A stretch of DNA of 33,784 nucleotides, from the NCBI GenBank assembly GCA_015258095.1, contig JABZIV010000023.1, forward strand, positions 1 to 33,784. Direction: 5' to 3'. Origin of the DNA: Lachnospiraceae bacterium. Lineage in GTDB: Bacteria > Bacillota > Clostridia > Lachnospirales > Lachnospiraceae. Position 1 is the first letter of the stretch. Every line of letters begins with the position of its first letter. This document shows positions 23,603 through 31,043 of this stretch, in pieces. The notes under the pieces are model-generated. The model did no database searches. It was not told the origin of the DNA and worked only from the letters and a program-made list of their open reading frames with translations. Position numbers and translations under genes: made by a program.

Positions 23603-24550
23603 ATGGAAGTACAGGATAGAAAAGTCGGCATCATCGGTTGCGGTTTTGTGGGTTCCAGCTCCGCTTTTGCTCTGATGCAGAGCGGTTTGTTTTCGGAAAT
23701 GGTTTTAAATGATGTGGATACGGAGAGAGCGGAGGGGGAAGCGCTGGATATCAGCCACGGTCTTCCTTTTGCCAAGCCGATGAAGATTTATGCGGGCGGA
23801 TATGATGATATGATGGATTGCTCTATCATTGTCATTACTGCCGGAGCCGGCCAGAAACCCGGGGAAACCAGACTTGACCTTGTGAAGAAGAATGTCGGTA
23901 TCTTTAAAGGCATCATCCCGGAGATTGCCAAGAGAAAGTACGAGGGAATTCTGCTTATTGTAGCCAATCCGGTGGATATTTTGACTTATGCGGCAATAAA
24001 ACTCAGCGGTTTTCCGGAGAACAGGGTATTCGGTTCCGGAACAGTTCTGGATACCGCACGTCTGAAGTACCTACTTGGAGAGCATTTATCGATTGATAAC
24101 CGTTCTGTTCATGCCTTCATCATCGGGGAACACGGAGACAGCGAGATTGCCGCATGGAGCAGTGCAAATGTTTCCGGTATTCCTCTGAATGATTTTTGTG
24201 AACTGAGAGGTCATATTGAGCACGATGCTTCTATGCAAAGAATTGCGGAAGACGTGAAGAACAGTGCCTATGAAATCATCAAGAAGAAGAAAGCGACCTA
24301 TTATGGGATCGCGATGTCCGTTCGTCGTATCTGTGAAGCCATCATTCGTGATGAGAAGTCCATTCTTCCGGTTTCCAGTATGCAGCATGGAGAGTTCGGC
24401 ATATCCGGTGTTTCTCTCAGTATCCCTGCGATTGTAGGAAGACAGGGCGTAGAGAGAGTCGTTCCGATTGATCTGAGTCCCGAGGAGAAGAAAGAACTGA
24501 TTGCCTCCGCAGATACCCTGAAAAAAGTTATCAAGGATTCAGTGGACTAA
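23603..24550 (+). CDS. ldh: L-lactate dehydrogenase
   Basis: LDH reduces pyruvate to L-lactate and regenerates NAD+ at the end of glycolysis. The 315-residue protein has the nucleotide-binding GIIGCGFVGSSSAF, an acidic residue after the second strand (LNDVD) that selects NAD, and the substrate loop AGAGQKPGETRLDLV. Gln and the following Arg in that loop mark lactate rather than malate dehydrogenase. VANPVDILTYAA, FGSGTVLDTARL and the catalytic His in IIGEHGDSEIAAW complete the family set. AGGAGG lies seven bases before the ATG. It follows hemZ by 69 bases without an obvious terminator, so it may have its own weak promoter or be read from upstream. Confidence 0.95.
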   Translation: MEVQDRKVGIIGCGFVGSSSAFALMQSGLFSEMVLNDVDTERAEGEALDISHGLPFAKPMKIYAGGYDDMMDCSIIVITAGAGQKPGETRLDLVKKNVGIFKGIIPEIAKRKYEGILLIVANPVDILTYAAIKLSGFPENRVFGSGTVLDTARLKYLLGEHLSIDNRSVHAFIIGEHGDSEIAAWSSANVSGIPLNDFCELRGHIEHDASMQRIAEDVKNSAYEIIKKKKATYYGIAMSVRRICEAIIRDEKSILPVSSMQHGEFGISGVSLSIPAIVGRQGVERVVPIDLSPEEKKELIASADTLKKVIKDSVD

Positions 24551-24558
24551 AATTTTTC

Positions 24559-24587
24559 TTGACAAGTTTGACACGAGCCTGTAGAAT
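24559..24587 (+). promoter_or_regulatory. Sigma-70-type promoter for the T-box/trpB transcript
   Basis: TTGACA at 24559-24564 and TAGAAT at 24582-24587 are separated by 17 bases. This is the best vegetative promoter in the window. Transcription would begin about 24594, at the foot of the T-box leader. Confidence 0.8.
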
Positions 24588-24593
24588 TCGTTC

Positions 24594-24888
24594 CAACAAT
24601 TACATATTGTTAAACCGTTGAAGCGGAGATAACGGTAGTGATGCCTTTACAGAGAACCTGCGATGCTGAGAATCAGGTAAGAAACACATTATCAAATGGA
24701 CCGCCGAGGGTGCAGGGAAACGGACTTTCCGGAGTATTCTGCAACGTGTAGGGATGCGTGAGTTCCCGGGGGTATGTTGGTACCCTGCTAAGCGGCATAG
24801 TTTACTTGCTATGAATCAAGGTGGTACCGCGGATAGAGATGTTTATTCGTCCTTGACAAAGAACTGTTTCTTTGTCAGGGACTTTTTA
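24594..24888 (+). promoter_or_regulatory. T-box riboswitch leader, tryptophan specifier
   Basis: The leader senses uncharged tRNA and controls read-through into trpB. The conserved T-box AAGGTGGTACCGCG lies at 24818-24831. In the first stem, GCGG (near 24625) can pair with CCGC (near 24700). This leaves an internal loop with TGG at 24697-24699 followed by a purine, the normal position of the specifier codon. TGG encodes tryptophan, which agrees with the downstream gene. A distal stem ACCTG/CAGGT encloses a GATGCTGAGAAT loop typical of Stem I. The terminator that competes with the antiterminator is at 24849-24888. Low charged tRNA-Trp should allow transcription. The bulge UGGU would pair with a tRNA discriminator A, or wobble with G. 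Confidence 0.9.
24849..24888 (+). terminator. Regulated terminator of the T-box leader
   Basis: GTCC-T-TGACAAAG (24849-24861) pairs with CTTTGTCA-G-GGAC (24870-24882) and is followed by TTTTT. It is the terminator alternative to the T-box antiterminator, which would form when uncharged tRNA binds. Confidence 0.85.
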
Positions 24889-24893
24889 TTTAT

Positions 24894-24968
24894 AACGAGT
24901 ATCGCGCGCAAAGCGTGCGATACCTCGTTTTGAACAAGTGACGCAGGCGAAAGCCGAGACAGCTTGTT
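24894..24968 (+). repeat. Two adjacent hairpins between the T-box terminator and trpB
   Basis: The first hairpin (24894-24929) has a stem of about 16 bp built on AACGAG and TATCGC arms, with one bulge and one mismatch. The second (24933-24968) has AACAAG/CTTGTT at its base and GGC-GAAA-GCC at its tip. Neither has a U tract. They are not part of a standard T-box and may be a dispersed palindromic element or a message-processing structure. Confidence 0.65.
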
Positions 24969-25049
24969 TTAAGGGTAAAAGTCCTTTGATGAAGAAAATC
25001 ACTTGGAGCAATGACAAAGCATTTTCAAAGAATCAAAGGAGGAACAATC

Positions 25050-26273
25050 ATGAAACTGAACAATGTGGATTTCGAAACCTATTTTAAGAACTATCCGGAC
25101 GAGAGAGGCTATTTTGGAAAATACGGCGGAGCGTATATTCCGGAGGAGTTGAAGAAAGCGATGGAGGAAATCAATCATGCCTATCAGACGATTTCGAAGT
25201 CCAGAAAGTTCATCGCGGAACTGAGAAGAATCCGGAAGGAGTTTCAGGGCAGACCGACGCCGATTTCCCATCTGGAAAGACTTTCGAATCAGATCGGTAC
25301 AGGCGCGCAACTCTATGTGAAGCGGGAGGATCTGAACCACACCGGCGCACATAAATTAAACCACTGCATGGGAGAGGTTTTACTCGCGAAGTACATGGGA
25401 AAGAAGAAAGTGATTGCAGAGACCGGTGCGGGACAGCACGGTGTAGCCCTGGCAACCGCAGCAGCCTACTTTGGACTGGAATGTGACATCTATATGGGCG
25501 CCGTGGACATCAAGAAGCAGGCACCGAATGTTGCCAGAATGAAGATTCTCGGTGCGAGGGTTGTGGAAGTGAAGGATGGTCTTCAGACACTGAAGGAAGC
25601 GGTGGACGCTGCCTTTGCCGCTTACATGAAAGAGTATAAGGATGCCATCTATTGCATCGGCTCGGTCGTTGGACCGCATCCTTTCCCGATGATGGTGCGG
25701 GATTTTCAGAGCGTGGTCGGCGTGGAAGCAAGAGAGCAGTTTATAGAAATGACCGGAGAACTCCCCGATGCGGTCGTTGCCTGTGTCGGAGGCGGTTCCA
25801 ATGCCATGGGTCTTTTCTCCGGTTTCCTGAACGATCCGGTGACGATTTACGGCGTTGAACCGCTCGGAAGAGGAAAGAAACTGGGAGACCATGCAGCGAG
25901 CCTGACTTATGGGGAAGAGGGGGTTATGCACGGCTTCAACAGCATCATGTTGAAGGATGAGAAGGGAAATCCCGCACCGGTTTATTCCGTCGCGAGCGGA
26001 CTCGACTATCCGTCTTCCGGACCGGAACACGCCTTCTTGCATGATATCGGGAGAGTCAAGTATGACGTGGTAAATGATGAAGAAACCATCGATGCGTTCT
26101 TCACCCTTTCCAGAATGGAAGGCATCATCCCTGCAATTGAAAGTTCCCATGCGGTCGCTTACGGCATAAAGCTTGCAAAGAAGATGGCCCGCGGCTCCAT
26201 CCTCATCAACCTTTCCGGAAGAGGAGATAAAGATATGGACTATATTCTGGAGAAGTACGGGATTAGAGAGTAG
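25050..26273 (+). CDS. trpB: Tryptophan synthase beta chain TrpB, without trpA nearby
   Basis: TrpB joins indole and L-serine into L-tryptophan using pyridoxal phosphate. The 407-residue protein has the family opening GYFGKYGGAYIPEEL, GRPTP, the cofactor Lys102 in HTGAHKLNH, the catalytic Glu in AETGAGQHGVALA, the phosphate-binding GGGSNAMGLF and the C-terminal SGRGDKDMDY. It belongs to the ordinary TrpB1 type. No trpA or other trp gene flanks it, and the leader ends the unit at a terminator just after the gene. It could act in indole salvage or pair with a TrpA encoded elsewhere. An in-frame start at 25011 is rejected in favour of ATG 25050 after AAAGGAGG. Confidence 0.96.
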   Translation: MKLNNVDFETYFKNYPDERGYFGKYGGAYIPEELKKAMEEINHAYQTISKSRKFIAELRRIRKEFQGRPTPISHLERLSNQIGTGAQLYVKREDLNHTGAHKLNHCMGEVLLAKYMGKKKVIAETGAGQHGVALATAAAYFGLECDIYMGAVDIKKQAPNVARMKILGARVVEVKDGLQTLKEAVDAAFAAYMKEYKDAIYCIGSVVGPHPFPMMVRDFQSVVGVEAREQFIEMTGELPDAVVACVGGGSNAMGLFSGFLNDPVTIYGVEPLGRGKKLGDHAASLTYGEEGVMHGFNSIMLKDEKGNPAPVYSVASGLDYPSSGPEHAFLHDIGRVKYDVVNDEETIDAFFTLSRMEGIIPAIESSHAVAYGIKLAKKMARGSILINLSGRGDKDMDYILEKYGIRE

Positions 26274-26364
26274 AGAAAGAGGGATTTCTTTTCCTGAGAA
26301 AGCGTGCTGCATAATAGCAGAGAAGTATGCACTGATAAAGAATAGAATTATATCATACCTTAGT

Positions 26365-26405
26365 AAAGACCTGTGGACTTCCGGTGGGAGGCACGGGTCT
26401 TTTTG
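26365..26405 (+). terminator. Rho-independent terminator after trpB
   Basis: AAAGACCTGTG (26365-26375) pairs with CACGGGTCTTT (26392-26402), an 11-bp stem with one G-U pair, followed by more T residues. It closes the T-box/trpB transcript about 95 bases after the stop. The rest of 26274-26532 holds nothing I recognise. Confidence 0.8.
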
Positions 26406-26532
26406 TGGGGTGGAGGAATGCATAAGGAAGATAATTCTGCTTACAGAAGTAAGAGAGATAGAGTTAGAAATTCTTGGGGCAATAGTTCCAAATCGATAAA
26501 ATAAGCTTGGAAAATATTGGCAGATTCCTTTT

Positions 26533-27387
26533 TTAAAATTCCGGAAATGCCACATCTTCCGTCTTTACGATTTTTGCCTTTCCGTCTGCCTCTTTTCCGA
26601 TATAAAGAAGGACATAGCTTCTTTTTGCCTCTTTTCCTTTAGCGTCTTTAACGGAGAAGAGCACATCTTCCTCCGGCTTTCCTTCCTGCGTGTGCTTTCC
26701 GATATAGGCTATAGGGGTGTACTGCGTGGTGGCGGCGGTTAAGAGCGGACTGACCTCGTTTTCGATTTCCGTATTGTCTTTCAGTTGATAGGAGCCGGTA
26801 TTGTAACGGTAATCCTCCCCATCCTCTCTGGATTCTTCCGTGGGGAAGAGCAAGGCGCTTCCCTTGACCTCGGATTTTCCGGAAAGGTCCTGATAAATCT
26901 GTAAAAGCACGAAGGAGATATTTTCCTGATAATCTGTCCAACTGCTCTTACATAGGTAAACGTAGTTCATGCCGGAAACGACCTGGCTGCCCAGTAAAGC
27001 AATCGGTTCATAACGGGTACCGTTATAGTCCTTTGGAAATGCCGCCTGAAAAGCCTCCTGTGCCTCGGGATTATCCTTTAAGGCAAAGCTCGAAAGAGTT
27101 GTGTTATAGGCACCGACGAGCGGTTCCGTACCTTTACGTTCGGCATTCTCTTTCTCATTTTCGGACTTTTTAGAATCCGGAACCTTACTTTTCTTTTCCG
27201 TGTCCATAGAATTCGCTTCACTGTTTTCTTTTTCCGTGTCGGTAAAACTTGCTATACTGCTTTCTTTTGCTGTTTCCGTGGAATGCGCGGCAGTACTTTC
27301 TTTTTCCCCTTTCTTCGCGCAGGCGAAAATGGATAGAGCGGACAATACCGAAACTGCGAGTTTCAGTGTTAGAACCTTCTTTTTCAT
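26533..27387 (-). CDS. Lipoprotein with two repeats bearing a cystatin-like QxVxG motif
   Basis: This 284-residue protein begins with a signal peptide ending in a lipobox (SIFAC, Cys23), so it should be anchored outside the membrane. A long polar Ser/Glu/Lys/Thr linker covers about 24-85. Two related units follow. The first contains YEPIALLGSQVVSGMNYVYL, and the second YTPIAYIGKHTQEGKPEEDV and a matching SYVLLYIGKEADG strand. QVVSG with the following NY resembles the QxVxG loop of the cystatin fold. The second repeat has lost it. The function is unknown; protein binding is only a guess. It is divergent from the exported phosphatase, with which it shares a 262-bp regulatory region. Confidence 0.7.
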   Translation of the reverse strand: MKKKVLTLKLAVSVLSALSIFACAKKGEKESTAAHSTETAKESSIASFTDTEKENSEANSMDTEKKSKVPDSKKSENEKENAERKGTEPLVGAYNTTLSSFALKDNPEAQEAFQAAFPKDYNGTRYEPIALLGSQVVSGMNYVYLCKSSWTDYQENISFVLLQIYQDLSGKSEVKGSALLFPTEESREDGEDYRYNTGSYQLKDNTEIENEVSPLLTAATTQYTPIAYIGKHTQEGKPEEDVLFSVKDAKGKEAKRSYVLLYIGKEADGKAKIVKTEDVAFPEF

Positions 27388-27490
27388 CTCATTTCCCTTT
27401 CTTTTTCTTTTTATTCTCTTTATGAGTGATAAGACACATCGAAATCATTGATATATACTTTCTTCTTCTTTCTTCCCTATTATAAAAGGA

Positions 27491-27527
27491 AAAAAGAAAG
27501 GCAGTTCTTACAAAAGACTGTCTTTCT
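27491..27527 (-). terminator. Hairpin with U tract in the leader of the lipoprotein gene
   Basis: A stem of about 14 bp (27495-27509 with 27514-27527, one bulge) closes the loop ACAA. On the - strand it is followed directly by TTTTT, as in a terminator. No gene ends there on that strand, so it may be an attenuator upstream of the lipoprotein gene or may end a short antisense transcript. Confidence 0.45.
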
Positions 27528-27556
27528 CCAACATTTTTTAATTCTTTTGAAAAAGC

Positions 27557-27586
27557 AAGACAGGGGAGAACAGACCGTATTATAAT
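27557..27586 (+). promoter_or_regulatory. Promoter of the tandem phosphatase gene
   Basis: TATAAT at 27581-27586 with AAGACA at 27557-27562, spacing 18. The -10 sequence sits inside ATTATAAT, which also reads TATAAT on the opposite strand, so divergent starts are possible. The leader has a small GCTGC/GCAGC hairpin near 27602-27625. Confidence 0.5.
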
Positions 27587-27649
27587 GACAGAACCTAAAA
27601 TGCTGCTCGTGTATGTTTGCAGCAGCTTATATGAAAAGGAGGAAAAGAT

Positions 27650-29899
27650 ATGCGAAGGCAGAAGGGAAGACCCGGGCTATGGATTGCTTTGTTCTGTAGC
27701 CTTGTTTTTGTGCAGTTTCAGGCTTCGGCAGGAATCAGGATACCTGTACCTCGGCAGAGTCTTCTTGCGACCGTTTCCGTTTCGACGGAGAGCACGGCAG
27801 AAGAACTGCACGCGAAGGTTACGGAAGTCGAGAAGTTTGGCAATGTCGTTTTGGATATTCCGGAAGAGAAACTTTCGGAGCAGGGATTTATCGCAGGAGA
27901 TCTTTTAAAGCTCCGTGTGAAGGGGAAGGAGCTCACGCTTCCGCTATGTACTTCCTATAGTGATGTGGATACGGGAAAGCTTCTTCTTCGGGATGACACG
28001 GCAAAGAAGAGAGTGCTCGTTGCCATCAATATGGGTAATTTTGCGAAGACCTACGGGGTAGATGTCGGCGACGAAATCAGCCTTTCCCTAAAGGAAAAAG
28101 GCGGCTATCAGGATGAACTTATGATGAGAAGGCTCACGAGGACGGACAATCGAAATGACTATCCTTCCGATTCCGTATTCGCGAACTTTCGTGCTGTAGT
28201 CGGGAAGGGGATTCCGCTTGGCACGTTGTATCGGAGTTCCAATCCGATTGACAACCAGTTCGGTAGAGCGAGTTACGCGGATAAACTGACAGAAGCGTTT
28301 GGCGTGAAAACGGTATTGAATCTGGCAGACAGTAGAGAAGAAGCGGAGCAGCTTGCGAAACGGAAAGACTTTGCCTCGCCCTATTATAAAAGTCTGATGG
28401 AAAAGGGAAATGTAGCATATCTCAATATGGGAGTAGACCTCTCCGGGGATGACTTTGGAAACAAGCTGGTAGAGGGGATTCGTTTTCTGAATCAGCATGA
28501 GGGACCCTATCTCATTCATTGTACGGAAGGAAAGGATAGAGCCGGTTTTGCAACAGCGATTCTCTCCGCTTTTATGGGAGCGGATGCACAGGAACTGGAA
28601 AAAGACTATATGCTGAGTTTTGAGAATTTCTACAATGTGGAGCGAGGAAGCGAGAAGTATCAGCGGATTTTCAAGAGTAATCTGTATTCGTCTTTAGAGA
28701 AGCTTACCGGCGGAGTGCGTCCCGAGAAAGCGGACTTGAAAAAAGCTGCGGAAGACTATCTGCGCGCCCATGGGCTGACGGACGGGGAAATGGCGAAGCT
28801 TCGCGAAAAGCTGTCGGAAAAACCGCATTTTGCGACTCCGAATATCTCCGGTACGGTGGAAACGGTAGAGAAATACGGGCATCTGGAAACCGATATTCCT
28901 ATTGCACAGTTTAATGCAGCAGGCTTTGCCCTTGCGGATGAGGTCTCCGTTCTGATGGACAACGGCTATGCTTTCTCCGCGCCCTATGTGGACGGCTATC
29001 TGGTCAATGCCGGAGAACCGCTTGTTCGCGCTTATCCCGGAAAGGATAAAATTGCTCTTTGTATTAACTATGGAAAATTGAATCAGGTTGCGAAGGCGGA
29101 AAAAGGAACGCACGTTACCATTTTCCTGAACAAAAAAGCCGGTTATAGCGAGCAATATGCGGTGCGGAAGCTCACGAGAAGTAACGATCGTAAGGACTAT
29201 AAGAGTGATGCCGTCTTTGCGAATTTTCGGAATATCAAGATGGGCAATATCAAAAAGGGGGTCCTGTATCGTGCAGCGAGTCCCGTGAACAATGAAATCG
29301 GTCGGGCTGCGATTGCGGACAAGCTGATTGAGAAGGCGGGAATCAGGACCGTGGTCAATCTCGCCGACAGTGAGAAGAATATAGAGCAGTATCTTAGCGG
29401 AGCCGATTTCCACTCTCCGTATTATAGGAGTCTTCTGGACCGGAAGAGTGTCGCACTCCTGAATCTGGGCTTAAACTATCGTTCGGTAGAATTCAGAAAA
29501 GGAATCACCGATGGCGCACGCTTTATTCTTGAACAGGACGGACCGTACCTGATTCATTGTACGGAAGGAAAAGACAGAACCGGCTTTATGGCGGTTTTTC
29601 TGGAGTCTCTTGCCGGAGCGGATGCGAAGGAAATCAAAGCGGATTATATGGAGAGCTATCAGAATTTCTTCCATGTTAAGAAAGGCACAAAACAGTATAA
29701 ACTCATCGAAGAAGATGTGGTTTCCATGATGGAGTCGATTTCAGGTTCAAAGGATATTTCGAAGAAAGCTTTACGGGAAGGTGCGGAAAATATGCTCCGA
29801 GACTATGATTTCACGGAATATGAGATACAGGGACTGAAAGATCGTCTTGCAGGAAAGGTCTATATCGAGCCGACGGTGGATGGGAAGAAAGCGGCATAA
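27650..29899 (+). CDS. Exported tandem protein-tyrosine/dual-specificity phosphatase
   Basis: The 749-residue protein has a signal peptide (about 1-27, cleavage near QASAG) and two homologous halves of about 350 residues. Each half ends in a phosphatase domain with the loop HCTEGKDR followed by A or T and G (Cys291 and Cys637). This CX5R form with GKDR resembles the Listeria LipA/mycobacterial MptpB phosphatases, which act on phosphoproteins and phosphoinositides. Each half opens with a beta-rich module of about 100 residues (VEKFGNVVLDIP, VAINMGNFAKTYGVDVGDEI). This module recalls the C-terminal domain of SAM hydroxide adenosyltransferases; that link is my inference. NFRAV, LYRSSNPID and VLNLADS are shared phosphatase blocks. 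Both active sites look intact. AAGGAGG precedes the ATG. The substrate is unknown. Confidence 0.85.
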   Translation: MRRQKGRPGLWIALFCSLVFVQFQASAGIRIPVPRQSLLATVSVSTESTAEELHAKVTEVEKFGNVVLDIPEEKLSEQGFIAGDLLKLRVKGKELTLPLCTSYSDVDTGKLLLRDDTAKKRVLVAINMGNFAKTYGVDVGDEISLSLKEKGGYQDELMMRRLTRTDNRNDYPSDSVFANFRAVVGKGIPLGTLYRSSNPIDNQFGRASYADKLTEAFGVKTVLNLADSREEAEQLAKRKDFASPYYKSLMEKGNVAYLNMGVDLSGDDFGNKLVEGIRFLNQHEGPYLIHCTEGKDRAGFATAILSAFMGADAQELEKDYMLSFENFYNVERGSEKYQRIFKSNLYSSLEKLTGGVRPEKADLKKAAEDYLRAHGLTDGEMAKLREKLSEKPHFATPNISGTVETVEKYGHLETDIPIAQFNAAGFALADEVSVLMDNGYAFSAPYVDGYLVNAGEPLVRAYPGKDKIALCINYGKLNQVAKAEKGTHVTIFLNKKAGYSEQYAVRKLTRSNDRKDYKSDAVFANFRNIKMGNIKKGVLYRAASPVNNEIGRAAIADKLIEKAGIRTVVNLADSEKNIEQYLSGADFHSPYYRSLLDRKSVALLNLGLNYRSVEFRKGITDGARFILEQDGPYLIHCTEGKDRTGFMAVFLESLAGADAKEIKADYMESYQNFFHVKKGTKQYKLIEEDVVSMMESISGSKDISKKALREGAENMLRDYDFTEYEIQGLKDRLAGKVYIEPTVDGKKAA

Positions 29900-29900
29900 C

Positions 29901-29929
29901 TTGCCTAATTTCTTAACTTTCGTTATACT
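29901..29929 (+). promoter_or_regulatory. Promoter before the DAHP synthase gene
   Basis: TTGCCT at 29901-29906 and TATACT at 29924-29929 are 17 bases apart, immediately after the phosphatase stop. The leader to the ATG at 29990 is about 55 bases, with no T-box or other riboswitch. Confidence 0.55.
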
Positions 29930-29989
29930 TAGCGGGTTAACGGGATATCGTGTGTTCCGGTACTCGTGAGAAAGAAGAGAGGAGCAGTT

Positions 29990-31033
29990 ATGGGGATTCG
30001 GTATTTGCATAGATTGCCGTCTACGGACGAAGTGCGGGAGGCATATCCGCTTACGGAGGCACTAAAGCAAAGGAAGGCGGAGAGGGATGAGGAAATCAAA
30101 GCGATTTTTCGCGGAGAAAGTAAGAAATTTCTTCTTGTTATCGGCCCCTGCTCCGCAGACCATGAGGATCCGGTTCTGGAATATTGCCATCGCTTAAAAG
30201 AATTGGCAAAGGATGTCGCGGATCAGATTTTTATTGTTCCGAGAGTCTATACCAATAAGCCTAGGACGACTGGAGAAGGCTATAAAGGAATGCTGCATCA
30301 GCCGGATCCGGAGAAGAATGCGAACCTTACAGAGGGAATCTATGCGATTCGGAATCTGCACAGGAGAGTTCTGGAAGAAACCGGCTTTAGTACAGCGGAT
30401 GAGATGTTGTATCCGGATAATCTCTCCTATCTCTCCGATATGATGAGTTATGTGGCGGTCGGTGCCCGCTCTGTGGAGAATCAGCAGCACCGGCTTGTCG
30501 CATCGGGGATTGATGTGCCGGTTGGCATGAAAAACCCGACTTCCGGGGATCTCGGCGTGATGCTGAATTCCGTTTATGCGGCACAGCACGAGCATGATTT
30601 TATCTTTCGGGAGTGGGAAGTCCAGTCCAGCGGGAATCCCTATGCCCATGCCATTATGCGCGGCTCGCAAAATAAGCATGGACAGATGGTGCCGAATTAT
30701 CACTATGAGGACTTAAAACTCCTTCATTCTCTCTATGAGAAGAGAGATATTCCCCATCCGGCAGTGGTGGTGGATACCAATCATTGTAATTCCGGAAAAA
30801 AATACAAGGAGCAGCTTCGGATTGCCCACGAGGTAATGCATGACAGAAAGTATTCGGAAGAGCTTGCTCATTTTGTAAAGGGCTTAATGGTAGAATCCTA
30901 CCTGCTGGAAGGTTCGGCGAAGGTGGAAGAGCATATTCTCGGGAAGTCGATTACCGATGCCTGCATCGGCTGGGAAGATACGCTTCGTCTGATTTCTACC
31001 ATTTACGAGTATCAAGCACAGACGAAGTATTAG
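29990..31033 (+). CDS. 3-Deoxy-7-phosphoheptulonate (DAHP) synthase, class I AroFGH type
   Basis: This enzyme condenses phosphoenolpyruvate and erythrose 4-phosphate, the first step of aromatic amino-acid synthesis. The 347-residue protein has GPCSADHEDPVLEY, RVYTNKPRTTGEGYKGMLHQ, ARSVENQQHRLVASG, GMKNPTSGDLGV and VDTNHCNSGKKYKEQ. These are the type I AroF/AroG/AroH blocks, including the metal-binding Cys and His. Which aromatic amino acid inhibits it cannot be told. A GTG at 29966 is in frame, but GAGAGGAG at 29977-29984 serves the ATG at 29990. tyrS begins 10 bases after the stop, so the pair is one unit and joins synthesis with use of tyrosine. Confidence 0.95.
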   Translation: MGIRYLHRLPSTDEVREAYPLTEALKQRKAERDEEIKAIFRGESKKFLLVIGPCSADHEDPVLEYCHRLKELAKDVADQIFIVPRVYTNKPRTTGEGYKGMLHQPDPEKNANLTEGIYAIRNLHRRVLEETGFSTADEMLYPDNLSYLSDMMSYVAVGARSVENQQHRLVASGIDVPVGMKNPTSGDLGVMLNSVYAAQHEHDFIFREWEVQSSGNPYAHAIMRGSQNKHGQMVPNYHYEDLKLLHSLYEKRDIPHPAVVVDTNHCNSGKKYKEQLRIAHEVMHDRKYSEELAHFVKGLMVESYLLEGSAKVEEHILGKSITDACIGWEDTLRLISTIYEYQAQTKY

Positions 31034-31043
31034 GGGGATGAAA

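Noticed and set aside
25380..26555. 391-codon open frame on the - strand opposite trpB
   Set aside because: Long antisense frames arise by chance opposite well-conserved genes with biased codons; it crosses the trpB terminator and has no motif.
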